64,000 nt of DNA from positions 62,001-126,000 of the forward strand of contig NZ_FPBL01000002.1 in assembly GCF_900116685.1 (NCBI RefSeq), given 5' to 3'. The notes under the pieces are model-generated. The model ran no database searches, was not told the DNA's origin, and worked only from the letters and a program-made list of their open reading frames with translations. Below are positions 9,406 to 19,246 of the stretch, piece by piece (positions within the stretch are counted from its first letter, which is position 1; each line of letters opens with the position of its first letter). The stretch is from Nitrosomonas eutropha. Its GTDB lineage: Bacteria > Pseudomonadota > Gammaproteobacteria > Burkholderiales > Nitrosomonadaceae. The position numbers were made by a program, and so were the translations under genes.

Positions 9406-10000
9406 TTATTGTAAAACTGTAGAATAAGTCCAATGACGATGCCAGGCATTAAACACGAGATTAGGGTAATCAGCCTTGCCCAAACTACCGTTATATCTCC
9501 CCAGCGCTCTGAAATAATCACCTTTCTCCAAATCGAGGTAATGGCGCAAGATTGTGCAGCCATAACGCAGGTTGACACGCAGATGAAATAAGTTGTGTTC
9601 CTTACTGCCTATCAGATCTATCCAGAACGGCATGACCTGCATATATCCGCGCGCTCCGGCAGAAGATACCGCATATTTTCTGAAGTTACTCTCAACCTGG
9701 ATAATGCTAAGCACTAACTCAGGATCAAGACCAGCGCGAGTAGCTTCATAGTGAACGGTCATCAGAAATGCCTTCCGCTCTTCAATTTCAGAGATCCGTT
9801 TCTCCAGGCGCTCCGTCATGCTGTCCAGCCAATTTCGTGCCTCGAGATCGGAAAGCGTAACAAACACAGGTACAGCCCTGTCACTAACGGTACGCTGCAA
9901 TACTGTCCAGGGTGCTGACCGACAAGGATTCATAAGCCTGAGATCCAGCCATAGCCGTACTTGCAATTAAAAATGATAGAAAACTTATCAGCTGCCACAT
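9406..10000 (-). pseudogene. Lytic transglycosylase (SLT family) with a frameshift after the signal peptide
   Basis: The SLT domain is clear in one frame: catalytic Glu in IIQVESNFRKYAVSS, then GARGYMQVMPFW and ALGRYNGSLG. That frame has no export signal. In another frame an ATG at 10000, with AGGGAAAT upstream, encodes a signal peptide ([19 protein letters not shown]) and runs 38 codons to a TAG at 9884-9886. Removing one T near 9886 joins ...DSIAAYR to SDRAVPVFV and gives a 197-aa protein with catalytic E103. The enzyme would cleave peptidoglycan to 1,6-anhydromuropeptides in the periplasm. The start overlaps the end of proS by 13 bp. It is either a real lesion or one sequencing error; internal starts would lack secretion. 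Confidence 0.75.
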
Positions 10001-11694
10001 ATTTCCCTGATAACAGGGATGACCTCCTGTAGAGAGAGCAAACGGGATGTTTTATCCAGCCGCCCCTGGTATTCCACCATCCCATCCCGAAAATTTCGCT
10101 CACCAATAACAATACGGTGCGGGATCCCAATCAGCTCCTGATCTGCAAACATAACACCTGGTCGCTCCTCCCGGTCATCCAGCAATACTTCGATGCCTGC
10201 TGCACGACATGCTCGATACAGTTTTTCCACTTCAGCCTGGATCTGAAGGTTTTTATGATAACCAATCGGGATAATCGACAACTGAAATGGAGCAATTGCT
10301 ACTGGAAATATGATGCCGCGCTCATCACAGTTTTGCTCAATAGCCGCAGCAACGATGCGTGAAACACCGATACCATAACAACCCATTTCCAGAATTTGAG
10401 TCTGGCCAGATTCATCCAGATAGGTTGCTTTCATTTTTTCAGAATATTTGGTGCGCAACTGGAAAATATGACCAACCTCAATACCACGGCAAATTTCGAG
10501 CATTCCTTTTCCGTCAGGTGAAGGATCACCTGTAACCACATTGCGGATATCGAATACCTGGGTCGGCAATGGCAGATCACATTCAAAATTAACTTGAGTC
10601 AGGTGATAGCCTTCTTCATTTGCCCCGCAGACGAAATTGCTCATTTCCAGAACTGCCTGATCAGCGATAATTTCAGTTTTCACACCGATCGGACCGAGAT
10701 ATCCTGGAAAGCAACCTGTTTCGGCAATAATTCTGCTTTCATCAGCAAATTCGAAGTTACGCAGAAATGGTATTTTTCTGGTTTTTGTTTCGTTGAGCTG
10801 ATGATCACCTCGCAGTAACAGAAGATAAAATCGGCCATCTGCTATCACTGCCAGTGTTTTAAGAGTCTGCTCAATTGGAACGCTCAGAAATTCAGCAACA
10901 TCTGAACAGGATTTACGATTAGGAGTAGCAATTTTTTTCATTACGCCCGCTGGATCCTTGCGAAGAATTCCATGTGGTACTGCTTCAGCAAGTTCAATAT
11001 TGGCGGCATAATCGGAATCAGGGCAAAATGCAATAGCATCCTCACCCGAATCAGCCAGGACATGAAATTCATGCGATCCACTGCCTCCTATGGCCCCGGT
11101 ATCAGCAGCCACTGCACGGAATTTCAATCCGATCCGGGTAAAAATCCTGCTGTATGTTTCGTGCATAAGCTGGTAGGTTTGTTCCAGACTGACCAGGTCA
11201 ACATGAAAGGAATATGCATCCTTCATGATAAATTCCCTGGCGCGCATCACACCAAAACGTGGGCGAATTTCATCACGAAACTTGGTCTGAATCTGATAAA
11301 AATTAATAGGCAGTTGCCGATAGCTTTTAATTTCACGACGAGCAATATCGACAATAACTTCTTCATGTGTTGGCCCAAAGCAAAAATCATGCTGATGCCT
11401 ATCTTGAATTTTCAGCATTTGCGGGCCAAATACATCCCAACGACCTGATTCCTGCCAAAGTTCAGCCGGATGAACAGCAGGCATCAGAAGCTCCAGTGCA
11501 CCACTGCTGTTCATTTCCTCACGGATGATGTGTTCAATCTTGTGTAGAATTCTCAGGCCAAGCGGCATCCAGGTATACAATCCGCTGCCCAGACGCTTAA
11601 TCAGCCCGGCCCGCAACATCAAGCGATGACTGGCCAGTTCGGCTTCAGTAGGAGCTTCTTTGAGCGTCGAAAGGAAGAATTGGGAAACACGCAT
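9988..11694 (-). CDS. proS: Prolyl-tRNA synthetase
   Basis: 568 aa, bacterial-type class II enzyme. Motif 2 region is [21 protein letters not shown], and the YbaK-like editing insertion lies at about residues 235-390. The C-terminal anticodon-binding domain follows ([20 protein letters not shown]). It charges tRNA-Pro and clears Ala-tRNA-Pro. The 3' end overlaps the signal-peptide start of the following lytic transglycosylase gene, and it is divergent from rppH. Confidence 0.96.
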   Translation of the reverse strand: MRVSQFFLSTLKEAPTEAELASHRLMLRAGLIKRLGSGLYTWMPLGLRILHKIEHIIREEMNSSGALELLMPAVHPAELWQESGRWDVFGPQMLKIQDRHQHDFCFGPTHEEVIVDIARREIKSYRQLPINFYQIQTKFRDEIRPRFGVMRAREFIMKDAYSFHVDLVSLEQTYQLMHETYSRIFTRIGLKFRAVAADTGAIGGSGSHEFHVLADSGEDAIAFCPDSDYAANIELAEAVPHGILRKDPAGVMKKIATPNRKSCSDVAEFLSVPIEQTLKTLAVIADGRFYLLLLRGDHQLNETKTRKIPFLRNFEFADESRIIAETGCFPGYLGPIGVKTEIIADQAVLEMSNFVCGANEEGYHLTQVNFECDLPLPTQVFDIRNVVTGDPSPDGKGMLEICRGIEVGHIFQLRTKYSEKMKATYLDESGQTQILEMGCYGIGVSRIVAAAIEQNCDERGIIFPVAIAPFQLSIIPIGYHKNLQIQAEVEKLYRACRAAGIEVLLDDREERPGVMFADQELIGIPHRIVIGERNFRDGMVEYQGRLDKTSRLLSLQEVIPVIREICGS

Positions 11695-11922
11695 GATGAG
11701 GTTCCATTTATCATAGTAGGTAATAAGATAATTTTACCTTGAAACTGTTTTGATCCGGTACGCTTTAACGGGAATTGACCACAGCATCGCAAGTCAAATT
11801 TAGCATGCTGTAAAGATTATGATGATGCTCCTGCTGAGAACAGCGGCTGTGAATTACACTCAAAATATGGAAAAATTATCGGAAATTCACTGTAAATCAA
11901 GTTAAATTGACAGATAAATCGT

Positions 11923-12486
11923 ATGATCGACCGTAATGGATATAGAGCAAATGTCGGTATTATCCTCCTGAACTCAAAAAGCCAGGTGTTCTGGGGAAAA
12001 CGTACCCGACAGAATTCATGGCAATTTCCGCAAGGCGGAATTAAATCAGGCGAAACACCAACGCAGGCAATGTACCGGGAACTGGCTGAAGAAACAGGCT
12101 TGCAACCTGTGCATGTGGAAATTTTGGGACGGACCCGAGAATGGTTACGTTACGATGTACCTGCCTGCTGGACTCGCCGCGACTGGCGTAAGAACTATCG
12201 TGGTCAGAAACAAATATGGTTTCTACTGCGCATGTTGGGAAGAGATTGTGATGTATCGCTTAAAACTTGTGCGCATCCCGAATTTGATGCCTGGCGCTGG
12301 AACCAGTATTGGGTTGAGCTGGAATCTGTGGTTGAATTCAAGCGACAGGTTTATCGTCTGGCGCTGACAGAACTTTCACGATTGCTGGATCATGAAACCT
12401 GCCTGGGCAATGATCAAGCCTACAGGGAGCCGCTAGAACCAGTTAAAGAACTTGAGGAGAAATCTTCTGATGCCCGACAGGGCTGA
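11923..12486 (+). CDS. rppH: RNA pyrophosphohydrolase (Nudix)
   Basis: 187 aa. The Nudix box spans residues 38-60 (GGIKSGET...RELAEETG), preceded by WQFPQGG as in RppH/YgdP. The enzyme removes pyrophosphate from 5'-triphosphorylated RNA to start decay. The N-terminus [17 protein letters not shown] is typical of the family. The C-terminal 25 residues are charged and non-conserved. The arrangement divergent from proS is common in betaproteobacteria. Confidence 0.92.
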   Translation: MIDRNGYRANVGIILLNSKSQVFWGKRTRQNSWQFPQGGIKSGETPTQAMYRELAEETGLQPVHVEILGRTREWLRYDVPACWTRRDWRKNYRGQKQIWFLLRMLGRDCDVSLKTCAHPEFDAWRWNQYWVELESVVEFKRQVYRLALTELSRLLDHETCLGNDQAYREPLEPVKELEEKSSDARQG

Positions 12487-12591
12487 TTCAATGTCTTGGA
12501 ACCCTGACTCCGGTCCGGCAACGAGAAATTCAAGGCGCAAGCGGCTGCGCCACGTTAGCCGTTACTATTTTCAAACCTTAAGGAGAATACA

Positions 12592-13596
12592 ATGATCAAG
12601 CGTACATTGACTGCTTCGCTGTTATCGTTAAGTCTGGGAGCAATATTTGGATCTGTTGGCGCAATGGCTGCCAACGAACCAATCCAGCCGATTAAAGCAG
12701 TCACCCCCGAAAATGCCGAAGTAGCCGAGCTGGGGGAAATGCTTTTTTTTGATCCCAGGCTTTCCAAATCGGGATTCATTTCCTGCAATTCCTGCCACAA
12801 CCTGAGCATGGGTGGCACCGACAATATTAAAACCTCAATTGGCCACAAATGGCAGCAAGGTCCAATTAATGCGCCAACTGTACTGAATTCCGGTATGAAT
12901 CTGGCACAATTCTGGGATGGCAGAGCTAAAGATTTGAAAGAACAAGCTGCAGGCCCGATTGCCAACCCGAAGGAAATGGCCTTTACCCATGAGATGGCAG
13001 AAAAAGTTATCGCCTCAATGCCACAGTACCGCGAACACTTTAAAAAAGCCTTTGGATCCGATGAAGTGACAATTGATCGCATCACAACCGCGATTGCCCA
13101 ATTTGAAGAAACACTGGTAACACCGGACTCAAAATTTGACAAATGGTTGGAAGGCGACAAAAACGCATTAAGTCAGAACGAACTGGAAGGTTACAACCTG
13201 TTCAAGAGCAGCGGGTGTATTCAGTGCCACAATGGACCGGCAGTAGGAGGAACCTCCTACCAGAAAATGGGAGTTTTTAAACCCTACGAGACAAAAAACC
13301 CCGCCACAGGACGGATGGGGGTAACAGGCAAGGAAGAGGATCGCAACGTATTTAAGGTACCAGTCTTACGAAATGTCGAGCTGACCTACCCCTACTTCCA
13401 CGATGGAGAAGCAGCAACGCTTGAACAGGCTGTAGAAACCATGGGAAGCATTCAGTTGAATCGCGAATTCAACAAGGATGAAATCTCCAAGATTGTTGCC
13501 TTCCTGAAAACGTTGACTGGCAACCAGCCCGACTTTAAGATGCCAATTCTGCCACCTTCCAACAATGATACTCCGCATCCTCAGCCATTTGAGTAA
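12592..13596 (+). CDS. Diheme cytochrome c peroxidase
   Basis: 334 aa with a signal peptide (about residues 1-26, cleavage after GAMA). Two c-type heme sites are present: CNSCH (C65, C68, H69) and CIQCH (C209, C212, H213). The mature start ANEPIQPIKAVTPENA matches, as I recall it, the structurally characterised N. europaea peroxidase, which works without prior reduction of the high-potential heme. It detoxifies H2O2 in the periplasm using cytochrome c electrons. AAGGAG lies 8 bp before the ATG. It is followed by regB-regA, possibly its redox regulator. Confidence 0.95.
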   Translation: MIKRTLTASLLSLSLGAIFGSVGAMAANEPIQPIKAVTPENAEVAELGEMLFFDPRLSKSGFISCNSCHNLSMGGTDNIKTSIGHKWQQGPINAPTVLNSGMNLAQFWDGRAKDLKEQAAGPIANPKEMAFTHEMAEKVIASMPQYREHFKKAFGSDEVTIDRITTAIAQFEETLVTPDSKFDKWLEGDKNALSQNELEGYNLFKSSGCIQCHNGPAVGGTSYQKMGVFKPYETKNPATGRMGVTGKEEDRNVFKVPVLRNVELTYPYFHDGEAATLEQAVETMGSIQLNREFNKDEISKIVAFLKTLTGNQPDFKMPILPPSNNDTPHPQPFE

Positions 13597-13637
13597 TGCT
13601 GAAAAGAAAATCCTAATTCCATCCGGAATTTTCTGAA

Positions 13638-13677
13638 CTGCTCAGCCACTTCATTTCAAATGAAGATGGTTGAGCAG
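13638..13677 (+). terminator. Hairpin terminator after the peroxidase gene
   Basis: CTGCTCAGCC / GGTTGAGCAG form a 10-bp stem (one G-U), with an inner TTCATT / AATGAA stem. It lies between the peroxidase and regB. It lacks a strong T run, so it could also act as an mRNA 3'-end stabiliser. Confidence 0.5.
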
Positions 13678-13798
13678 TATCAATCAAGTTTAACACTGCA
13701 AAAATATGCTTTAATCTACCCGGCTAAAACTGACAACCTGCTATTTAACAGACCCTGCATAGCAAACCAGCAGACTTAACAGAGCAAACCAACAGGTC

Positions 13799-15097
13799 AT
13801 GGGTATTTTCAGTATTCTGAACCAGTCTCCTTCCGGCAAAAATCTGCAGCGTTTATTCCAGCTCAGGATTATTGCCATTGTTTTCCAAATCATTGTTTTT
13901 GGGGCTGTCCACAGTCTTATCGAACTTGAGCTGCCATGGATAGCAATTATTCTGACTATTTCCATACTTGCAATTCTGAATTTCTTCACCTGGGTTCGTC
14001 TGCGTTATCCTTGGCCGGTAACTCATCCCGAATTTTTCACTCAGTTGTTGATTGATGTTGCCGGATTGACTGCACTGTTGTATTTCAGTGGTGGATCAAC
14101 CAATCCTTTTATCTCACTCTATCTGCTTCCGCTTACCATCGCTGCGACTGTACTGCCATGGCACTATACCTGGGGCATGGCAGCAATCACAATTTCTTGC
14201 TATACCTTCCTTCTCTTTAAGTATATTCCTTTCCCACACGATCATCTCGATGATCACAGTCGGCATATGTTTGAATTCAATTTACACGTCTCAGGAATGT
14301 GGCTGACATTTGTATTGAGTACCTTACTCATTACCTCATTTGTCGTCAGAATGAATGCCTCTATTCGTGACCGTGACAAAGAGTTATCCAGGTCGCGTGA
14401 GCGGGCACTACAAAATGAGCAGATTATTGCGCTAGGCACCCTTGCCGCCGGAGCAGCACATGAGTTAAGCACTCCTTTATCAACCATGGCTATTATTGCG
14501 GGCGAATTGCAGCAGGAATCCCTAGAAAACACTGAATTTCAGAACAATATTCGTATCCTGCGCGACCAGATCTCTCATTGCAAACAAACACTGACTCATC
14601 TGCTGGCAGATGCCGGACCAGCCAGAGTAGAAGAAGGCAACGGGCAATCTGTCGATCTTTTTCTACAACAGGTAATTGATAAATGGCAGCTGATCCGCCC
14701 ATCTGTCAAATTCGCCCATCAATGTGGAGGCACAAAGCCAGCACCGATTATCATGAATACTCGCCTGTTGAGCCAATCCATCCTGAACTTGTTGAATAAC
14801 GCAGCGGATGCCTCAACCAGGCTGGTAACCATCACCAGCCGTTGGGATGAAAAGCAGTTTCACCTCGAAATACTCGACGATGGGACAGGGTTAAACACAG
14901 AAGCTGTCGAACATGCAGGGGAGCCTTTTTTTACCAGCAAGGGACCAGGACAAGGTTTTGGGATCGGATTATTTCTCGCCAACACTAATATTGAACGCTT
15001 TGGCGGGAATGTACGTTTATTTAATCGACTCGAAGGAGGGGCATGTACTCATGTCACCATCCCGATTTCGTACAGAACAAGCAGTACTTCACTGTGA
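13799..15097 (+). CDS. regB: RegB/PrrB-type redox sensor histidine kinase
   Basis: 432 aa. Six hydrophobic segments occupy residues about 25-185 and include the quinone-site motif GGSTNPF (98-104). The H-box is LGTLAAGAAHELSTPLSTM with phospho-acceptor H221. C261 (DQISHCKQT) sits where RegB has its redox-active cysteine. The ATPase domain follows (NLLNNAADAS; FFTSKGPGQGFGIGLFLA). RegB senses the ubiquinone pool and redox state at the inner membrane and phosphorylates RegA. The regA GTG follows 14 bp after the stop. Confidence 0.92.
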   Translation: MGIFSILNQSPSGKNLQRLFQLRIIAIVFQIIVFGAVHSLIELELPWIAIILTISILAILNFFTWVRLRYPWPVTHPEFFTQLLIDVAGLTALLYFSGGSTNPFISLYLLPLTIAATVLPWHYTWGMAAITISCYTFLLFKYIPFPHDHLDDHSRHMFEFNLHVSGMWLTFVLSTLLITSFVVRMNASIRDRDKELSRSRERALQNEQIIALGTLAAGAAHELSTPLSTMAIIAGELQQESLENTEFQNNIRILRDQISHCKQTLTHLLADAGPARVEEGNGQSVDLFLQQVIDKWQLIRPSVKFAHQCGGTKPAPIIMNTRLLSQSILNLLNNAADASTRLVTITSRWDEKQFHLEILDDGTGLNTEAVEHAGEPFFTSKGPGQGFGIGLFLANTNIERFGGNVRLFNRLEGGACTHVTIPISYRTSSTSL

Positions 15098-15111
15098 AAG
15101 GAGAGTGCCCT

Positions 15112-15657
15112 GTGAATGATTCCATGGATCACCCAAGTCTGTTAATCGTAGATGATGATGAAGTTTTTTGTGATGTACTGGCAAGGGCGATGACCAAGCG
15201 CGGGTTTGACACCACTTGTACACATAATATTAAAACTGCGATCGAACAGGCGGAATCACTCATGCCGGAATATGCCATCATCGACCTCAAATTGAGTAAC
15301 GAATCCGGTTTATCGCTTGTTGAAAAAATCAGGGAATTAGACCCTGGAACCCGTATCATCGTCCTAACCGGCTATGCCAGTATCGCGACTGCAGTTGAAG
15401 CCATCAAGTTAGGTGCTACGCATTACCTGGCAAAGCCAGTCGATGCAAACGACATCATGACGGCATTCGAGCGTACTACCGGGAATGTCGATACACCTAT
15501 CAGTCCTCACCCACTTTCAGTCGAACGGCTGGAATGGGAATATATACATCGCATTCTTATGGAGAATGACAATAATATCTCTGTCACAGCCAAGGCGTTA
15601 AATATGCACCGTAGAACTCTGCAGCGTAAACTCTCAAAAAAACCGGTACAGCTTTAG
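15112..15657 (+). CDS. regA: RegA/PrrA-type response regulator
   Basis: 181 aa. I choose the GTG at 15112 because AAAGGAG lies 8 bp upstream; a longer frame would overlap regB by 55 bp. The receiver domain has LIVDDDEVF and phospho-acceptor Asp in YAIIDLKLSNESG, and the lysine is in LAKPVDA. The C-terminus is a Fis-type helix-turn-helix (ISVTAKALNMHRRTLQRKL). RegA homologues control respiration and energy genes according to redox state; in this genome the upstream cytochrome c peroxidase is an obvious candidate target (inference). Confidence 0.92.
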   Translation: MNDSMDHPSLLIVDDDEVFCDVLARAMTKRGFDTTCTHNIKTAIEQAESLMPEYAIIDLKLSNESGLSLVEKIRELDPGTRIIVLTGYASIATAVEAIKLGATHYLAKPVDANDIMTAFERTTGNVDTPISPHPLSVERLEWEYIHRILMENDNNISVTAKALNMHRRTLQRKLSKKPVQL

Positions 15658-15670
15658 TTGCTGTTCCGCT

Positions 15671-15743
15671 TGACAGACGTACACCCACGCGCTGCGAGCG
15701 TACACCTGTCAGTAGCTGATTCTGATCAAGCGCCAGTCAGAAT
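15671..15743. terminator. Inverted repeats between convergent regA and siderophore receptor
   Basis: Two nested possibilities: TGACAG / CTGTCA (15671-15711) enclosing CGCT-GCG-AGCG, and ATTCTGA / TCAGAAT (15719-15743). They sit between converging genes, where a bidirectional terminator is expected. There is no T tract of note. Confidence 0.35.
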
Positions 15744-15761
15744 TCTAGTCATCAGCACAAC

Positions 15762-17930
15762 CTAAAAATTGACCATTGCCGTTAAACGAAAAATACGTGG
15801 AGCGCCCGGCATAATGTTGTTATTGTTATGTGCGGAGGTAGCGTATTCGATATTGGCCAAATTTTCGACATTCGCCTGAATACGAACATTTTTGTGGGGT
15901 TGCACAAATACCGCCGCATCCAGCCGCGTATAGCTGGGTAACAGCACCGTATTATCAACTGCTGCATAAATGCTACCGCGGTGAATCACTCCCAATCCCA
16001 GGCCAAGATACGAGGTAAAATCATACCGGTTCCATACGGCTACCGTGTGCTTTGGAACTTGTGCCACAGTTGCCCCTTTATCTGCACCTGTAATATCCTT
16101 GGTGATTTCGGCATCAGTATAACCATACCCCCCCATCACACTCCAATGTGGAGTGATTCTTCCCATCAACCCGACCTCCGCTCCACGCGTACGTTGACCA
16201 TCAACCAGTATCGTTCTAGAGAGGTCATTCGGGTCTGCTGTAATAACGTTACTGCGCTCAAGCTGATACAGGGCCGCGGTTAGCGCTAGATCTGGGCGAA
16301 TATCCCATTTTGCACCAAGCTCCAAATTCATAAACTTTTCAGGCCTTAATGCTTCATTGGTCAATGACAGTGAACTTAGCTGATCACCAGCCCGCGGCAC
16401 ATACGCCAGGCTGTAGTTACCATAAATGGAAAGTGGCTCTATCGGCTTGAAGATCAGTCCCACTCGTGGCGAGATCAGCCCATCATTGGAATGAACCTTA
16501 TCCCCATTGCGATTATTACGGACAGTCGTATCAAAATTATCGTAGCGTATTCCCAGCACTGCTTTAACTTGGGGGATAATGGTAATTTGATCTTGTGCAT
16601 ACACCCCTACTGCCTCGACTATACCGTGATTATCTGCATCAGTAGCACTTTGTCTGAAGGCAGCAGGCGTAAATACTGTTGGATTAAGAAAAGATACGGT
16701 TAGACTCGTACTGGTATTGTTGAAATAACCAGTATTGCGAAAATTATCTGTCACCTGACGACCGTACTCCACGCCTGTCATGAATTCATGACCTACTCCC
16801 CACGTATTCAGCTTGAACAATAAATCCGTCTGGGTAAACAGATTTTCCCGCCGGGTGGCGTTGTTATAGGCAGACAGTTTTACCGTACCTGCTGCATCTT
16901 CAGCTGTTGCTTGACTACCAGCATATACGTTCTGATAAAATTTATCGTAATCGGCATAACGAGTACGATTGCGTAGCTTGATATTGTTGTCAAAGGTATG
17001 TTCAATCAGCGAATTGAGTGACCAGGCATCGAGATGTGAGTTACTGTCATCCGGATTGCCAAAAAAAGTGGATCGATCGATATTTGCCGGTCGGCCGGAA
17101 TTGACAACATTGGCCATAGTTCCGAATGAGGGAATACCGCGATCAACAACCCGGCGGTCATAAAAATATTCTCCGCTCAGGACGATCTTGGTCTTATCGG
17201 TTGGTAACAAAGTAACCGTTGGATTTATCCCCCAGCGCTTCAGATCAACGTTATCGCGAAAGCTGTCTGAATGCTCAAATACGCCATTGAGCCGAGCTGC
17301 AGCAATCTCATTGATCGGCTGACCTATATCTGCAGTGAAACGCTTGTGGTTGTAAGAACCAAATTCTGCGGTAGCCGCCCTGACCGGGTGCCAGTCAGCT
17401 TCCTTGGTGACGCGATTGATGACACCTCCTGCCCCGCCACGGCCAAATATCATTCCATTGGAGCCTTTCAAGACTTCAACACGGTCAATATTGTAAAGAT
17501 CACGATAATATTGAACATCATCACGCAACCCATCAATAAAGAAATCCCCGGTGGTACTGTTGCCACGGATGATCACGGCATCCCGGTGACCTTCTCCCTG
17601 AGACGGAACAATTCCCGGAACATACCGTATAGCCTCGGTAATGCTTTGTATGGATTGATCACGAATCATATCCTGCGTGATCACAGTAACAGACTGAGGA
17701 ACATCTCGTAGAGGAGTATCTGTTCTGGTTGCACTAAAACTTTCTTTGGTCACATACCCATCAGTCGGCTTGATCGAATCTGTGGAAATGTTAATGGCGG
17801 GCAGTATTGCTGAATTATCGCTGGCCGACTGGCCTGTTGATGACTGTGCCCATACTGTTTGTATCCCGCTTGAGATTACAAGAATAGTAACCGCAATGTA
17901 TACACCACCCGGCCAAACTATAAACTTCAT
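15762..17930 (-). CDS. TonB-dependent siderophore receptor (Fiu/FhuE-like)
   Basis: 722 aa with a signal peptide (residues 1-29, ends VWAQ). The plug domain has RDVPQSVTVITQDMI, RGNSTTGDFFIDGLRDD and VEVLKGSNGMIFGRGGAGG, and the 22-strand barrel ends with aromatic ...RLTAMVNF, as in outer-membrane proteins. It imports an Fe(III)-siderophore using TonB energy; the ligand cannot be stated, although the plug sequence resembles the catecholate Fiu group. A Fur-box-like sequence precedes it. No FecI/FecR-type regulators adjoin it, so simple Fur control is likely. Confidence 0.9.
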   Translation of the reverse strand: MKFIVWPGGVYIAVTILVISSGIQTVWAQSSTGQSASDNSAILPAINISTDSIKPTDGYVTKESFSATRTDTPLRDVPQSVTVITQDMIRDQSIQSITEAIRYVPGIVPSQGEGHRDAVIIRGNSTTGDFFIDGLRDDVQYYRDLYNIDRVEVLKGSNGMIFGRGGAGGVINRVTKEADWHPVRAATAEFGSYNHKRFTADIGQPINEIAAARLNGVFEHSDSFRDNVDLKRWGINPTVTLLPTDKTKIVLSGEYFYDRRVVDRGIPSFGTMANVVNSGRPANIDRSTFFGNPDDSNSHLDAWSLNSLIEHTFDNNIKLRNRTRYADYDKFYQNVYAGSQATAEDAAGTVKLSAYNNATRRENLFTQTDLLFKLNTWGVGHEFMTGVEYGRQVTDNFRNTGYFNNTSTSLTVSFLNPTVFTPAAFRQSATDADNHGIVEAVGVYAQDQITIIPQVKAVLGIRYDNFDTTVRNNRNGDKVHSNDGLISPRVGLIFKPIEPLSIYGNYSLAYVPRAGDQLSSLSLTNEALRPEKFMNLELGAKWDIRPDLALTAALYQLERSNVITADPNDLSRTILVDGQRTRGAEVGLMGRITPHWSVMGGYGYTDAEITKDITGADKGATVAQVPKHTVAVWNRYDFTSYLGLGLGVIHRGSIYAAVDNTVLLPSYTRLDAAVFVQPHKNVRIQANVENLANIEYATSAHNNNNIMPGAPRIFRLTAMVNF

Positions 17931-17955
17931 TCAAAAATTCCTTATTTATACATTA

Positions 17956-17972
17956 TTGATAAGCATTCTCGT
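17956..17972. promoter_or_regulatory. Candidate Fur box of the siderophore receptor
   Basis: TGATAAG-C-ATTCTCG matches the 7-1-7 Fur consensus TGATAAT-n-ATTATCA at 11 of 14 positions. It lies about 27 bp upstream of the receptor ATG in an AT-rich region with -10-like TATTAT sequences. Confidence 0.55.
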
Positions 17973-18046
17973 TCCTGTATTATATTATATAAATAAGAAA
18001 AAAACAGAAATCGAATTTTAGAAATTTTTTGCAAGGAGAATAAGTA

Positions 18047-18133
18047 ATGAAGACGTTATTACATCAATTATCTCAACAATTCAGCATCTTATTGTCTAAT
18101 AACCATATGTATAAATTTTCAGAAGAAGAATAG
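18047..18133 (+). CDS. Very short ORF with strong ribosome site; possibly the start of a decayed gene
   Basis: AAGGAGAA precedes an ATG at 18047 that encodes 28 residues (MKTLLHQLSQQFSILL...) before TAG. Past the stop, scraps such as VDARIKNILALAEKQQ (about 18244) and LAKLLHSHTEKTDLDGR (about 18350) occur in other frames, as if a longer gene had been broken. I do not recognise any family. The rest of 18134-18437 holds nothing else I can support. It is divergent from the siderophore receptor and so shares its Fur-box region. Confidence 0.25.
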   Translation: MKTLLHQLSQQFSILLSNNHMYKFSEEE

Positions 18134-18437
18134 CTCATATTAAAAACACTGGAATCCAGTTAATTTATCTGAACCAGGCTTGAAAACAAGCTCTCGAACG
18201 TTGCTACCAGATTATTTTGAACAATAAGAAAAGAGTAGTGAAGGTTGATGCAAGAATCAAAAATATATTAGCTTTAGCAGAAAAACAACAGTCAGGAACA
18301 CGAGAATAATCCGGGAACTTACACACATAATTTACCAACTCTCAAGTTGGCTAAGCTGCTTCATTCGCACACAGAAAAGACTGATCTGGATGGTAGATTG
18401 TACAAATGTCGATCATATCTAAAACAAGGCCGGCTAC

Positions 18438-19217
18438 TTAGGTATCCTTACGTAATTCGCTGCGTCTCCTGTTTTTGTATAGCCGCCAGAGCTTCATGCC
18501 ATATCCAGATAATGCATAAGTCAGGAACAATCCAAACAATACAAGCGGCGGATGACTTGGAATCAAGACGAAGAAGAACAGGAGAAGCAGCAATACTACG
18601 AAAAATGAAACTTTTCTGTGCAGATTAATTTCTTTACCACTGTAGTAAGGAATATTGGTTACCATGGTCAATCCTGCAAATAGAGTCATGGCCCAAGCTA
18701 ACCATTTGATATCATCTGCAGCGACCTGAAAGCCCAGTGCTACCCACATCATACCGGCAATCAATGCAGCAGCGGCCGGGCTTGGTAATCCCTGAAAGAA
18801 TTTCTTATCTACAATTTCGATTGATACATTAAACCGGGCGAGACGCAACGCTGCACAGGCACAATAGATAAAAGCAGCAATCCAGCCCAGCTTTCCCATG
18901 TCTTTCAGAGCCCATTCATACACAATCAATGCAGGAGCAGCACCAAACGAAACCATATCAGACAAACTATCGTACTCCGCACCAAATTCACTTTGTGTAT
19001 GCGTCAGGCGTGCCACCCGACCATCTAGTCCATCAAACACCATGGCCACAAATACAGCTATAGCAGAATGTTCATAATGGCCATTCATTGCCTGCACAAT
19101 CGCATAAAAACCGGAAAACAACGCTGCCGTTGTGAAGAGATTAGGCAACAGGTAAATACCCCGCCTTCTCCACCGGATGTTTGCAACAGGCAGTTGTTCC
19201 GAATCAGATTCCTGCAT
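18438..19217 (-). CDS. pssA: CDP-diacylglycerol-serine phosphatidyltransferase
   Basis: 259 aa integral membrane protein. The CDP-alcohol phosphotransferase motif is DGLDGRVARL...GAEYDSLSDMVSFG, with all catalytic aspartates present. It makes phosphatidylserine from CDP-diacylglycerol and serine in the inner membrane. It follows psd, which decarboxylates the product, so the pair forms the phosphatidylethanolamine pathway. The C-terminus is basic (KLWRLYKNRRRSELRK). Confidence 0.94.
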   Translation of the reverse strand: MQESDSEQLPVANIRWRRRGIYLLPNLFTTAALFSGFYAIVQAMNGHYEHSAIAVFVAMVFDGLDGRVARLTHTQSEFGAEYDSLSDMVSFGAAPALIVYEWALKDMGKLGWIAAFIYCACAALRLARFNVSIEIVDKKFFQGLPSPAAAALIAGMMWVALGFQVAADDIKWLAWAMTLFAGLTMVTNIPYYSGKEINLHRKVSFFVVLLLLLFFFVLIPSHPPLVLFGLFLTYALSGYGMKLWRLYKNRRRSELRKDT

Positions 19218-19246
19218 AAATAGATATGGATATCAGTCGGAAATAA

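Noticed and set aside
15676..15705. Direct repeat CGTACAC downstream of regA
   Set aside because: Only two short copies; it lies within a likely terminator region and does not form an array.
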